From Sulfitobacter noctilucicola (GTDB lineage: Bacteria > Pseudomonadota > Alphaproteobacteria > Rhodobacterales > Rhodobacteraceae): a DNA stretch of 64,000 nucleotides. Below the pieces are notes generated by a model, which was given only the letters and a program-made list of their open reading frames with translations, was not told the origin of the DNA and made no database searches. Of this stretch, positions 7,990 to 16,802 are shown in pieces. The stretch is taken from contig NZ_JASD01000006.1 in assembly GCF_000622385.1 (NCBI RefSeq), positions 108,325 through 172,324 of the forward strand. The letters are read 5' to 3'. A program made the translations under genes and the position numbers. The stretch's first letter is position 1. The number at the start of each line of letters is the position of its first letter.

Positions 7990-8439
7990 TCACAGCATTT
8001 GAGAAGCGTCGTCAGGCAGGTCGTGCGCACCGATACAGAGCCTGTGATCGCCGAGAACCTCAATGACGCGACACTTTCCGGCATGGCCGGGATCATCCGC
8101 GTCAGCCATCCGCACCAGCTCTTCCCGAAGCTGCGCGAGAATGGTCAACCTTCTGTCCACAGCCGCGAGCTGCTTCCGTGCGATCTCGTGGGCCGGTTCG
8201 CAATCCTCTGACGGAGCTTCAGCCAGCGCCATGAGATCGGCGATGTCATCGAGACCGAAGCCCAGTTCCCGCGCGTGACGTAGGAAGGCAAGCCGTTCGA
8301 GCGCCGCTTCGTCGTAGCGCCTCTGCCCGCCCCTCGTGCGCGCAGGCGACGGTATTAGACCCCGGTTTTCGTAGTAGCGGATCGTTGTCACCTTCACACC
8401 GGCATGGCGCGACATCTGCCCGATTGAGTATTCTTTCAT
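7990..8439 (-). CDS. MerR-family heavy-metal regulator
   Basis: 149 residues. The N-terminal helix-turn-helix is YSIGQMSRHAGVKVTTIRYY, followed by the RGGQRRY wing and a long dimerisation helix. The metal-binding end has Cys80, Cys123, His132 and Cys135. This resembles ZntR/CadR/PbrR-type sensors of divalent Zn, Cd or Pb rather than CueR, which has a CxxxxxxxC Cu(I) loop. It is divergent from a CDF exporter, with a typical MerR promoter between them. Regulation of that exporter is very likely. Confidence 0.88.
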   Translation of the reverse strand: MKEYSIGQMSRHAGVKVTTIRYYENRGLIPSPARTRGGQRRYDEAALERLAFLRHARELGFGLDDIADLMALAEAPSEDCEPAHEIARKQLAAVDRRLTILAQLREELVRMADADDPGHAGKCRVIEVLGDHRLCIGAHDLPDDASQML

Positions 8440-8447
8440 GTCGCCCC

Positions 8448-8478
8448 TTGAACCTACAGTCGCTGTAGATCGTATCTA
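8448..8478 (+). promoter_or_regulatory. MerR-type promoter/operator with 19-bp spacer
   Basis: A -35 box TTGAAC (8448-8453) and a -10 box TATCTA (8473-8478) are separated by 19 bp. The spacer contains the dyad CTACAGTCGCTGTAG (8454-8468). Overlong spacers filled with a dyad are the hallmark of MerR-activated promoters. It drives the CDF gene at 8514. Confidence 0.8.
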
Positions 8479-8513
8479 TCCTGAAACGATACGAATCGAA
8501 AGGAGTTACCGCT

Positions 8514-9449
8514 ATGGGGCACGGCCATCACCATCACATCGATCCCGAGGCAGGGGACCGCAGGGTTTTCGCTGCCATCGCGGTCAATATGGGCCTGACG
8601 GTCGCGCAGATCGTGGGCGGCATGGTTTCCGGCTCGCTGGCGCTTATCGCGGACGCGCTGCACAACTTTTCCGATGCGATCTCGCTCATCATCGCCTTCG
8701 CGGCCCGGAAGATCGCGCGGCGACCGAGGGATGCGGAGATGACCTTTGGCTATGGCCGGGTCGAGGTCGTGGCGGCGCTCATCAACTACACCACGCTGAT
8801 CGTGATCGGTCTCTATCTGCTCTACGAGGCCGCGATGCGCTTTGTTGATCCGCAGCCGGTCGAAGGCTGGCTGATCGTCATCATCGCAGGCATCGCGCTG
8901 ATCGTGGACGCGGTGACGGCGGCGCTTACCTACGCCATGTCCAAATCCAGCGTGAACATCCGTGCGGCCTTCCTGCACAACGTGGCCGACGCGCTCGGCT
9001 CTGTCGCCGTGATCGTCGCGGGCACGCTGATCCTGCTCTACGACTGGCGGCTGATCGACCCGCTCGTGACGGTGCTGATCGCAAGCTATATCCTGTGGCA
9101 ATCGTTCCGGGAAATCGGACCCGTGATCCGTATCCTGATGCTCGGCTCGCCGCCCGAGATCGAAACGGATGCGGTTCTTGAAGCCATGCGCGGGATCGAC
9201 GGAGTGACAGGTATCCACCACGCGCATTTCTGGCAGATGGATGAACACTGTGCAGCACTGGACGCGCATGTCGTCATCGCCGAGGGGCGTTGGTCCGACG
9301 CAGACGCCGTGAAGGAGCGGATCAAAGCTGCACTGACCGACCACTTCGACATCGAGCACACCACGCTTGAGCTGGAATGCGCGCGCCACGCTTGCGACGA
9401 CCTGTCCGAGTTCGGCGGGCGGGGGCATGGCGAAGAGCGGCACGAATGA
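8514..9449 (+). CDS. Cation diffusion facilitator (CDF) metal exporter
   Basis: 311 residues. The His-rich start MGHGHHHHID is followed by six membrane helices. The CDF metal site appears as HNFSD in helix 2 and HNVAD in helix 5, and a cytoplasmic C-terminal domain contains HHAHFWQMDEHC. CDF proteins export Zn, Cd, Co or Ni by proton antiport across the inner membrane. AAAGGAG precedes the ATG, downstream of the MerR-type promoter. The adjacent divalent-metal MerR sensor favours Zn/Cd/Co over Cu. Confidence 0.92.
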   Translation: MGHGHHHHIDPEAGDRRVFAAIAVNMGLTVAQIVGGMVSGSLALIADALHNFSDAISLIIAFAARKIARRPRDAEMTFGYGRVEVVAALINYTTLIVIGLYLLYEAAMRFVDPQPVEGWLIVIIAGIALIVDAVTAALTYAMSKSSVNIRAAFLHNVADALGSVAVIVAGTLILLYDWRLIDPLVTVLIASYILWQSFREIGPVIRILMLGSPPEIETDAVLEAMRGIDGVTGIHHAHFWQMDEHCAALDAHVVIAEGRWSDADAVKERIKAALTDHFDIEHTTLELECARHACDDLSEFGGRGHGEERHE

Positions 9450-9786
9450 GCGATGCCAGTCGCTTCCTTCTGACTATCGTCCTGCCTCGCGAACCAGCTT
9501 TGACCACGATGCTCGTCTGAACAACATGCCGTGATATGCCGTGCAGTTCAAAAAGCCGACATTGGTTCAACTCGCAGCATCGGTGAGTCTGGGCTCACTG
9601 CCGCCATCGGATGCGGCGCAGCATCTGCTCATCTTAGCGTCGGCGCGACGACACGAACGGCCCAAAGCGGTCATTCGCTTGATGAAGAATTTGCGCTCAC
9701 AGCATATTTCATTGGCTCCATTTGGTTCGTGCACAGTGTGATTTGAAATCTGTTAGATTTGCCTCCTTTAGATGAAGGAGCAACTC
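9450..9786. repeat. Degenerate intergenic repeat, boundary of the recombinase island
   Basis: No gene. Positions about 9545-9640 contain AAAGCCGACATT, CGCAGCATCGGTGAGTCTGG and GGCGCAGCAT. The CGCAGCATCGGTGAGTCTGG stretch recurs at 15785-15810, and related pieces occur in the other repeat regions. It marks the left edge of the AT-richer island that starts with the recombinase. Confidence 0.55.
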
Positions 9787-11307
9787 ATGAACTATTCCCG
9801 CCAAGTAACTCGGTTTCTCAAGTGCGATGGCTTAGACAATCCTTGCCGCTTTATGACAGCTGAGAAAGTGCTGGCGCTCGCAATAAGAAGCACGCCTCAC
9901 TGGCACACTCTTTCCACTGGGAGGCACATTGGCATCCATCGTCCTGATGCAAAGATTTGCAACTGGACGGCTCGAATACTGTCGAAGGACAAGCAGTACC
10001 GTCAAAGATGCCTTGGTTCGGCACTCGAGTTCGGCAATGGTTCGCTCACATATCGCGAAGCGCTGGAACGGGCTATTGAGTGGTTTGACACCGACGAGGT
10101 CAAGGCGCTGGCGGCCACCTCACGACCAGTTGGACGGGTCAGTGACGTCAATATTTGCCCTATCGGTGATATCTATACTGTTGGCCACGCAATGAAGGAC
10201 TATTGTGACTGGACACGCTTAGCCCGATCCGCTGGGGGCCATTACAACAACCTTGTTCTGATTAATTACCATATCGTCCCGAGTTATGCGCATATACCAC
10301 TGGAGCAATTTAACGCACGCCATCTAAGGGAACTGGCAAAACAAGTTTTGGAAACACCACCTAAGTACGGGTTTCGGAATAAACAACCACGCCAGCGCGT
10401 CGAGGAATTATCGCCAGACGAACTTAGACGCCGGAAGCGGACGTTTAATTCTCTCGTAACGATCCTCAAGATGGCCTTCAAACACGCTTGGGACAATTCG
10501 GAGATTAACTCGGAACGCCCATGGCGATGTCTGAAGAGGGTCGCCGTCAACCATACGCCAAGAACTATTTTCCTTGATCGTTCTGAATGCCAACGGTTGC
10601 TAGCGGAGTGTACGCCCGCTCTGCGCAACCTCGTACTTGCTGCTCTTTACAGTGGCTGTCGCGTTGGAGAACTCGGAAATCTCGTGGTTGGTGATGTCGC
10701 GCAGCAAGGTTATGGATTGCGTGTCGCTGCTTTCAAACGTTCACCTGCTCGCTTTGTCTTTCTTCCAGACGAAGGCATGGCATTTTTCCTCGGTCTTTGC
10801 CGAGATAAGGGATCACAGGACTTTGTTCTCATGTCTGACATGGGTAAACCATGGCGCAGGCAGCATACCCAATTATTCCGGCGAGCCGTTGCGAGAGCGG
10901 GCCTACCCAGTGACCTGGTGTTCCATGGCCTGAGGCACACCTATGCGAGCGACCTTGTGCGACGTGGGGTGCCTCTCGACATTGTGGCAAAACAGTTAGG
11001 GCACGCAAGCAGTAATACCGTCAGCAATACATATGGTCATTTCGCTGAGCAGTTTCGCGAAGAGCAGGTACGCACACGCTTTAGTCCGCTCAGCAATGAT
11101 CAGGTCGTAAACGCTGAAGCTATGAAGCCGGAGTTGGACCGCATCTGGAGCAACCTACAAACTGACAACTGGCGGGAGTATGTGCGCATCGATGCTGGAA
11201 CGTTGCATCCCCGCCAATCATTCGCGAATCCGGTGAGGGAGATTGCTGAATATTTTGATGAGGTCGATGGGGTGGTTGGACAACGTTCAACGAAACAGAT
11301 GCATTAA
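9787..11307 (+). CDS. Tyrosine recombinase / phage-type integrase
   Basis: 506 residues from the ATG at 9787, chosen because AAGGAG lies six bases upstream; an ATG at 9772 is in frame but has no ribosome site. The C-terminal half has the full catalytic set: Arg in SGCRVGELGN, a Lys in the beta-hairpin AAFKRSPARF, HGLRH (His-x-x-Arg), His in QLGHASS, and the Tyr nucleophile in NTYGHF. The first 250 residues are an unusually long arm/core-binding region. It probably mobilises the adjacent island up to about 14.1 kb. Confidence 0.9.
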   Translation: MNYSRQVTRFLKCDGLDNPCRFMTAEKVLALAIRSTPHWHTLSTGRHIGIHRPDAKICNWTARILSKDKQYRQRCLGSALEFGNGSLTYREALERAIEWFDTDEVKALAATSRPVGRVSDVNICPIGDIYTVGHAMKDYCDWTRLARSAGGHYNNLVLINYHIVPSYAHIPLEQFNARHLRELAKQVLETPPKYGFRNKQPRQRVEELSPDELRRRKRTFNSLVTILKMAFKHAWDNSEINSERPWRCLKRVAVNHTPRTIFLDRSECQRLLAECTPALRNLVLAALYSGCRVGELGNLVVGDVAQQGYGLRVAAFKRSPARFVFLPDEGMAFFLGLCRDKGSQDFVLMSDMGKPWRRQHTQLFRRAVARAGLPSDLVFHGLRHTYASDLVRRGVPLDIVAKQLGHASSNTVSNTYGHFAEQFREEQVRTRFSPLSNDQVVNAEAMKPELDRIWSNLQTDNWREYVRIDAGTLHPRQSFANPVREIAEYFDEVDGVVGQRSTKQMH

Positions 11308-11322
11308 AGCAAGACCATAGCG

Positions 11323-11337
11323 TTAACTCTTTGTTAA
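11323..11337 (+). promoter_or_regulatory. Possible CtrA-type site
   Basis: TTAA-CTCTTTG-TTAA has the TTAA-N7-TTAA spacing of CtrA boxes (consensus TTAA-N7-TTAAC) and lies 46 bp before the small gene at 11383. The final C is T here, so the match is partial. CtrA control of mobile-element and cell-cycle genes is common in this class of bacteria. This is a weak call. Confidence 0.3.
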
Positions 11338-11382
11338 TGAAGTCCCTACAAGATGGGATATTAACTTGTCTCGGAGCCTGCT

Positions 11383-11661
11383 ATGACCCGCCTCATAATC
11401 GATGGGCCAGCCTTCTTTCTGCTAAGTCAAGCTGAGTTCACAGCGTCCCTTGGCCGCTTCAATTCTATGAGCGTTCGCCTCACCCGACTTCTCACCTTGA
11501 ATGAAGCGAAGCAAGAAAACTGCCCAATGTTAGAAGCATCCATTCAACGTTTCGGAGAAATGGCTGGGACTAGCGGTTTTGAAATATCAGACTGGCGCTT
11601 GATGCCGAACTTTAACCATGTCGATCTCCTGCTCGAGGCAAGGTTTCGCGAAGAAAATTAG
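11383..11661 (+). CDS. Hypothetical protein, 92 residues
   Basis: A 92-residue soluble protein with no recognised motif. GGAG lies eight bases before the ATG (TCTCGGAGCCTGCT). The sequence is mixed alpha/beta with a basic middle (VRLTRLLTLNEAKQ). It sits between the recombinase and the RelA/SpoT-domain gene, in DNA noticeably richer in A+T than its neighbours. A role in the island's life cycle is possible but unsupported. Confidence 0.5.
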   Translation: MTRLIIDGPAFFLLSQAEFTASLGRFNSMSVRLTRLLTLNEAKQENCPMLEASIQRFGEMAGTSGFEISDWRLMPNFNHVDLLLEARFREEN

Positions 11662-12031
11662 CCACGAATAACCAATCGAGATTTCGCGGCCCATTGCTGC
11701 CGTTCGCAGAGGCTCAAGGCGCTACATTGCAGCTTCCCCAAAGCGGCCGTTCGTCGTTCATGCAGCATTTAAGCTCGTCAGATGTCCACATTGCGGGACA
11801 AAACGTGAATTCGCTGCGGTTGTGCCGATGTCTGCTTTAAGCAACTATGCCAAATATCACTTGGCTGCGAAATGCCAGAAAACTCCACAAATAGTTGCCA
11901 GAATGGCGGCGACGAAGGGAGTTTATAACAGTTCAAAAAATAAATACTATCAACGATATATGGCTAAATACAAAGTAATCTGTAGCAGTTTTCTTAACTG
12001 ATTTCATAAGACACGCCAATATCGATCAAGC
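11662..12031. repeat. Gene-free AT-rich stretch with a decayed repeat
   Basis: No coding signal. Positions about 11686-11830 contain pieces of the dispersed intergenic repeat (TTGCTGCCGTTCGC, ATGCAGCATTT, TTGCGGGACAAAACGTGAAT). The rest, to about 12000, is AT-rich with no clear structure. Confidence 0.45.
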
Positions 12032-12415
12032 TTACTCGTTGTTCACAATGCAAGGAACCTTACTCCACCCCGATAGGAGTGCGTTCAACACGGTCGAATT
12101 GCCATCAACAACTTGCCAAAGATTTTCACTGAGCGGGCTTACCGAAATAGGTTGTCTCTTTTCCATGTCACCATTTGCTGCTTGGCGCATATACTCGTTT
12201 GCATTCAGTATACCCCGCTGCCTTGCTCGTGAATTAACCAGTGCAGCAAGCTCAAGGAAGATCACGTCGCCCTCCAACCTGAAGAAGTCTGTTGGATTAT
12301 CAGGAAGAGAAACCAGCCCCTGCACAAACTCCCGCTCCAAAGTAGCCTCTGCAATGCTTCCATCTTCAGCAAGCAGTTTGTAAGTGACTGACATTTCCTG
12401 CCCTTTTGTTGCCAT
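12032..12415 (-). CDS. Hypothetical protein with a ParB/sulfiredoxin-like VDGNST segment
   Basis: 127 residues. The C-terminal part reads WQVVDGNSTVLNALLSGW followed by VPCIV. This resembles the nucleotide-binding segment of small ParB/sulfiredoxin-fold proteins (VDGNxR...AA..G...VPV). The match is short, so the fold is a guess. A shorter start at codon 8 (MSVTYKLL) is possible. It lies downstream of, and on the same strand as, the RelA/SpoT-domain gene 200 bp away, and the two could form a unit. Confidence 0.5.
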   Translation of the reverse strand: MATKGQEMSVTYKLLAEDGSIAEATLEREFVQGLVSLPDNPTDFFRLEGDVIFLELAALVNSRARQRGILNANEYMRQAANGDMEKRQPISVSPLSENLWQVVDGNSTVLNALLSGWSKVPCIVNNE

Positions 12416-12552
12416 GTTCCGAAGCTACGCTATCATGATATCAATTCTTCACGGAACCGCCGCTGTTGCGCGACACCCTTGCGTCACCACGGTGAGTATA
12501 CTAAATATTAATGTATAGAGCCGTAAGGTTCACCAAAAATGAGGCAGACTAC

Positions 12553-12627
12553 ATGGCAAATCGAGTATACATTCCGCCGATCATCAAAAAGCGGACCAGG
12601 AAGAATCCCCAGCGGGTTACCCGATAG
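12553..12627 (+). CDS. Possible 24-residue basic peptide
   Basis: A short open frame encoding MANRVYIPPIIKKR followed by a basic tail, opposite to the flanking minus-strand genes. It overlaps the 3' end of the RelA/SpoT-domain gene by eleven bases. GAGGCAG lies seven bases upstream. Short basic peptides beside toxic alarmone synthetases can be antitoxins, but nothing here proves it is expressed. Confidence 0.25.
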   Translation: MANRVYIPPIIKKRTRKNPQRVTR

Positions 12628-14065
12628 CGTTTTCTATTTCACCTAGTCGTCTCCACGCCAACCTAGCGTGAAGTTCGTAGGTTTCAGAGGCATACTCTGC
12701 CTCTCGTTCGTTCAAGGTATCCTTGCCCATTTCGATGAGGTCGATACCTTGTCGGACTTCCTCAGCACTAGTGCCGAACACGACTTTTTCCATTCCCTCC
12801 ATGTCATGAAACGACGACGGGTCTTCAGCTCGCATCGTCTCGCAATCCTCTGCCAGGCTACGCACTCGTTCAGCAGTTCGCATTCGTAAGTCAGGCTTGG
12901 ATGGCAGAAAGTACTCTCTTTCTAGTAAGAAGTGTATTAAATTGAATTTCGCGTACTTGATGTCCTCTAAGCCGAGGGCATCGAAGAGTTCAATGATCTT
13001 TTCACTTAGGTCAATGGCGACCTCGTTGTGGCCTAGGGCTTGGCAAGACAACGGAGCGAAAAAGACTTCAGCATGATGAATATTGCTTGGGTCTACGGTA
13101 AGCAATCTGGAAGCCTCTTCTAACCAGTCTTGAATAAGTTCAATGGCAAAGTCTTCGCTATTTGGTCGCCTTGACAACACCGCCAAGTAGGTCGCAATCC
13201 ACCAAGCCTCACGGGCAGATGGCTTTGACAATAAGCTTACTTTCCGCGTTATCGCCACCAGTGGATCATCGTTATGCCTCCAGTTGATTACCTCTTCTTC
13301 AAGTCGATCAATCTCTTCAAAAACTGCCCTTGCTCCGTCACCGAACAGACCAGCATCTGTAGAAAACTCTCGCAACTGGCCTATCGTGTGCTTACCGACA
13401 AGTTGCCGCCAGAATTTTTCCTGCTGCCACCTTTCTTGGATCAAGTTGCGCAAGGTTTCACTTTGAACTTCTATGGCCTGCAAGGTGCTGCCAAGCGAAG
13501 ACATTAGGCGATCCAGCCTATTATCCAGTGAACCCTGAGGCTTATAGTTAAGATCATGCATCTTGGCTGACCAAGAGTCATGCAGCATCGTCTTGATCTG
13601 AAGTTCACAATAGGCAGCACGGAAGTCTAACACGGAATAGAGGTCGACATGGGTGGCATAGTATCCAGGCCGTTCAATCACCTCGACCTTCATGGTGATA
13701 TCGTCTGCGTTTACCCTTTCCCGCAGTTTGCCAATCACTTGGTTGATCTGATCGGGATACTGAACGACGATGGTTGCGCCGACGATATCAGTTACGTCAC
13801 AAGGGTTGAAATCAAGCCCCTCGGCGCGACGCTCCATCACCTTTTTCGCGATCTTCAGGCTGGATTTAAGTTGAGCGCCACCTTGCTTGTCTAGGCGTGA
13901 ATAAACGCGACTAACTACATTAGGACCAAGTTCTTGCTTGATGCTATTGCATTGATCAACAACGGCGGTGCAAAATCCAGTGTATCGATTTACTCGTTCT
14001 TCGGTCATATAAGATGACACTTCATCAATAATTGACTTGTCAATCACGCTTAATACCCTCCGCAT
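12617..14065 (-). CDS. RelA/SpoT-domain protein
   Basis: 482 residues. Residues about 25-215 match the (p)ppGpp synthetase fold: SRLDK near 43, DIVGATIVVQY near 88, GYYATHVDLYS near 122, and the signature CELQIKTMLHDSWSAKMHD near 140-160. The remaining 270 residues are helical, perhaps TPR-like, and resemble no alarmone-regulatory domain I recognise. There is no HD hydrolase or TGS domain, so it is a small-synthetase-type enzyme or a pyrophosphotransferase toxin. Its place in a recombinase island suggests a defence or addiction role, which is inferred. Confidence 0.8.
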   Translation of the reverse strand: MRRVLSVIDKSIIDEVSSYMTEERVNRYTGFCTAVVDQCNSIKQELGPNVVSRVYSRLDKQGGAQLKSSLKIAKKVMERRAEGLDFNPCDVTDIVGATIVVQYPDQINQVIGKLRERVNADDITMKVEVIERPGYYATHVDLYSVLDFRAAYCELQIKTMLHDSWSAKMHDLNYKPQGSLDNRLDRLMSSLGSTLQAIEVQSETLRNLIQERWQQEKFWRQLVGKHTIGQLREFSTDAGLFGDGARAVFEEIDRLEEEVINWRHNDDPLVAITRKVSLLSKPSAREAWWIATYLAVLSRRPNSEDFAIELIQDWLEEASRLLTVDPSNIHHAEVFFAPLSCQALGHNEVAIDLSEKIIELFDALGLEDIKYAKFNLIHFLLEREYFLPSKPDLRMRTAERVRSLAEDCETMRAEDPSSFHDMEGMEKVVFGTSAEEVRQGIDLIEMGKDTLNEREAEYASETYELHARLAWRRLGEIENAIG

Positions 14066-14473
14066 TATTCACGCTAAGATGCATTAAAACAAGAATTGGT
14101 CAACTGGCACACGGAAAGTTGGAATGCTGCATTTAAGAAGTTGAGTAATCCCAACCCAACATTTCTCACAAACGGTGATTTATGAGAAGGCCGTTGTGAA
14201 CCTTTGGCTGATCCATTTCGAACACCTCAGCCATTCTCAAGACTCGCGCTCGAAACCTAACCCCCATAACTTTGCTGTCGGTTGAGTGAAAAGAACAACG
14301 AAAGCCGACTTTCAGGCGCGCTGCAGCATAGGTCAAAGTGGGCTCGAAGGAGACTTTCACTGCACCCGTCCCCAAAGTCGGCTTTGCGGGACAAAGGGTG
14401 CATTCGCTGCGGATGCGCAGATGGCTGCTTCAGGTTTGGCGCACCGATAGGACATTGCAGCAGGTCGCGCCGG
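14066..14473. repeat. Intergenic repeat with the 55-bp core
   Basis: No gene. Positions 14340-14394 hold the same 55 bases as 444-498. Around them are AAAGCCGACTTTCA, GCTGCAGCATAGGTC and TTCGCTGCGGATGCGCAG pieces of the same repeat family. The repeat ends the AT-rich island and precedes the metal-regulator gene. Confidence 0.75.
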
Positions 14474-14836
14474 TTAGTCCGTATAGCTTTGGCAGGCATC
14501 AACTCCGTTGGCTGTCGAGGCAAGTAGCTGACCTGCATCACGGATGAGATCGGCGACCCGCCTGTCCGCCAGACGATACCGAACGAAGCGGCCTTTGCTG
14601 CGGCGACTGACCAGCCCGCATTCCAGCAGACAGCGCAGATGGTTCGAGACGTTGGGCTGACCCAAACCCGTATGCCCGACGATTTCCTGCACGTTGCGTT
14701 CGTCCGACACCAGCGCATCGAGGATCGTCAGACGGCTGGGATCGCTTAGGCCCCGGAAGAGCTTTGCCCGCAGTTCCAGTGTATCGGGTGCCGAAAGATC
14801 GTCTTGAATGTTTTGCGCTGTCATATCATTATCCAC
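14474..14836 (-). CDS. ArsR/SmtB-family metal sensor, CmtR-like
   Basis: 120 residues from GTG at 14836 (116 if the ATG at 14824 is used). The winged helix contains LGQPNVSNHLRCLLECGLVS. Cys69 and Cys73 in the recognition helix (CLxxC) and Cys115 near the end match the Cd/Pb site layout of CmtR, rather than the alpha-3N CxCxxC site of CadC. Divergent from a heavy-metal transporter. A partial dyad TATCA-N8-TGATA at 14824-14841 overlaps the start and could be its operator. Confidence 0.82.
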   Translation of the reverse strand: MDNDMTAQNIQDDLSAPDTLELRAKLFRGLSDPSRLTILDALVSDERNVQEIVGHTGLGQPNVSNHLRCLLECGLVSRRSKGRFVRYRLADRRVADLIRDAGQLLASTANGVDACQSYTD

Positions 14837-14887
14837 TGATACGTTAGCAGCGTACCTTTTCGCCCGCTACCACAAAAAGGATCGCAC

Positions 14888-15739
14888 ATGAGCCAGCCCG
14901 ATAACAGCAAGTTGGCGACAGCCTCCTCCCCGATCCGAATGCGGGTGCAAGGCATGGACTGCGCGAAAGATGCCGCCGAGATCGAGCGCGCGGCCCGGTC
15001 TGCGGGCGTGGCCGAAGGCGACGTGAAAGTGTCCGCCGCCACCCACATCATGACATTGCGGATCGCGGACGGCGATCTGCCGAAAGTGCGGCCCGCGCTC
15101 GACGCGACCGGCTACGGTTTCGAGAAGATCGAGGACGGCGATACATCGTCCGATCCGGCCTACAAGGACCCGAGCTATCGCCGCGCGCTCTGGATCGTGG
15201 TCGCGCTCAATCTCGGATACGGCGTAGTCGAAATGTTCGGCGGGTTCCTGTCCGGTTCGCAGGCGCTGAAGGCAGACGCGCTCGATTTTCTGGGCGATGG
15301 TGCGATCACGTTTCTGGGCCTGCTCGCCATCGGCTGGAGCCTGACATGGCGGGCGCGGTCGGCGATGATCCAAGGCGTGTTTCTGGGCCTTCTGGGCCTT
15401 GGCGTTGTCGGCAGCACGCTCTGGCGTGTCCTCAACCAGACCACGCCAGAAGCCGGGTTGATGGGAGCCTTCGCGGTAGGTGCGCTGATCGTAAACATCC
15501 TCGCGGTGCTGCCGCTGCTAAAGCACCGCAAGGGTGATGCCAATATGCGAGCCGTCTGGCTGTTCTCTCGCAACGACGCCATCGGCAACCTCGCCGTGGT
15601 CATCGCCGCCGGGCTGGTCGCGTGGCTTGGCAGTGCATGGCCCGACCTGATCGTCGCGTTCGCGATCGCGGGGCTTTTCCTGCATTCGTCGTGGATGATC
15701 ATCCGCGATGCCCGGAGTGACTTGGTGGAAGCTGACTAA
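14888..15739 (+). CDS. Heavy-metal-binding CDF-like cation transporter
   Basis: 283 residues. Residues about 17-80 are a ferredoxin-like HMA domain whose metal loop reads GMDCAKD, with one Cys instead of CxxC. Then come five or six membrane helices with CDF-type acidic sites DALDFLGD and SRNDAIGN. It lacks the long cytoplasmic tail of classic CDF proteins. It is likely to export Cd, Zn or Pb under the adjacent CmtR-like repressor. ACAAAAAGGATC precedes the ATG. Confidence 0.83.
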   Translation: MSQPDNSKLATASSPIRMRVQGMDCAKDAAEIERAARSAGVAEGDVKVSAATHIMTLRIADGDLPKVRPALDATGYGFEKIEDGDTSSDPAYKDPSYRRALWIVVALNLGYGVVEMFGGFLSGSQALKADALDFLGDGAITFLGLLAIGWSLTWRARSAMIQGVFLGLLGLGVVGSTLWRVLNQTTPEAGLMGAFAVGALIVNILAVLPLLKHRKGDANMRAVWLFSRNDAIGNLAVVIAAGLVAWLGSAWPDLIVAFAIAGLFLHSSWMIIRDARSDLVEAD

Positions 15740-15885
15740 CTCCATCATGGTGCGACGCGCCGGACGAAAGCCGACATTCGCGCGCCCCGCAGCATCGGTG
15801 AGTCTGGGCTCTTCGGTAGCATTAGCTGCAGGCGACACGAACGTCTGCAATGTAGGCAGGGTTCATTCAACCACACCAGCACAGC
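15740..15885. repeat. Degenerate intergenic repeat
   Basis: AAAGCCGACATTCGCGC and CCGCAGCATCGGTGAGTCTG (about 15765-15808) repeat the pieces seen at 9550-9590. No gene is visible. Confidence 0.55.
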
Positions 15886-15918
15886 AAAAGGGGAACCGTG
15901 GTCCCACGGCTCCCCTTT
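15886..15918 (-). terminator. Rho-independent terminator of the DUF736 gene
   Basis: A long stem, AAAGGGGAACCGTGG paired with CCACGGCTCCCCTTT across a two-base loop with one mismatch, is followed on the minus strand by TTTTGCTG. It lies 32 bp after the DUF736 stop. Confidence 0.8.
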
Positions 15919-15949
15919 GGGTTCAGATCGGCTCGCCCTCGCGTGCCAA

Positions 15950-16678
15950 TTAGGCGACCAACGACAGCCCCGTGCCTGCGTCCTGCGGCTGCTCACCGCT
16001 GTCGATGAACGGGATGATCGAGAAGGTCTGCCCGCCGAGCTGTTCTTCGTTCTGCACGGCGTTGACGCGCAGATCGCCATCGGGCGTGTTGATCAGCAGC
16101 GACAGGTAGTCATTGCCCGTGCGGCTGCTTTTCGCCATCCACGCCGAGCCGACGCGGATCGGTGTGCCCCGGGGCGAGCTGACCTCGATGTGGTAATCCG
16201 GGTGGGTCTCCTCGGATTTGTAGCTGTTCTCGATCAGCATGAACTCCAGATCGAACATCATGTTGGCGATGTAGCCGGTGAAGGCGTTGTCGGCGTCCAT
16301 GGCGGTGAGCTCTCCCGAGAGCGAGCCGGATTTCATCAGGCCGTTCGAGACCAGCGGGATGATCTCGAATTCGCCGCTTTGGGCCGCGCGCGCCTCTTTC
16401 GTCTGCACCGCGTTGACCCGGAACGGGCCCAAGCCGACATCGATCTGCATCGAGATGTAGGGGTTACCGCTGGTATTGCCGGTCTCGTTCCAGGCCGTGC
16501 CGATGCGCACCTTGCGGCCTGATTTGTTGACTGCCGTCACATCAAAATCCGGGCTACGTTCGGACATCTTGGCCCGCGCCTCCAACTGGATGGCGATGTC
16601 AAAGCGCGTCGAGTGGATCATGCCGGTGTACTGAGCGGCTGCGGTCTCGACATTGCGGGTGAGGGTTCCTGCGAACAT
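15950..16678 (-). CDS. Tandem DUF736 protein
   Basis: 242 residues, about twice a normal DUF736 protein. Two related domains are visible: one with VRIGTAWNETGNTSGNPYIS and FRVNAVQ near 55-90, and one with IRVGSAWMAKSSRTGNDYLS and LRVNAVQ near 175-215. Each shares the pattern (V/I)R(V/I)G.AW...S..TGN.Y(I/L)S....VNAVQ. DUF736 proteins are of unknown function and typical of alphaproteobacterial plasmids. AAAAGGAACC precedes the start at 16678. It is the end of a minus-strand module. Confidence 0.82.
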   Translation of the reverse strand: MFAGTLTRNVETAAAQYTGMIHSTRFDIAIQLEARAKMSERSPDFDVTAVNKSGRKVRIGTAWNETGNTSGNPYISMQIDVGLGPFRVNAVQTKEARAAQSGEFEIIPLVSNGLMKSGSLSGELTAMDADNAFTGYIANMMFDLEFMLIENSYKSEETHPDYHIEVSSPRGTPIRVGSAWMAKSSRTGNDYLSLLINTPDGDLRVNAVQNEEQLGGQTFSIIPFIDSGEQPQDAGTGLSLVA

Positions 16679-16802
16679 GGGATGGTTCCTTTTGGATTGG
16701 CCGGTGCCTGACGTTCTTGCCAGCGCATCCGGGATTGCTTTCTCGACCCCTTGAGGGATCACCAATCAGAAAGCCTGCTTTCCTTTCAGCCCCGCCCACG
16801 GG

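Noticed and set aside
8454..9443. Minus-strand open frame opposite the CDF exporter
   Set aside because: Antisense of a clear CDF gene. It also overlaps the MerR promoter.
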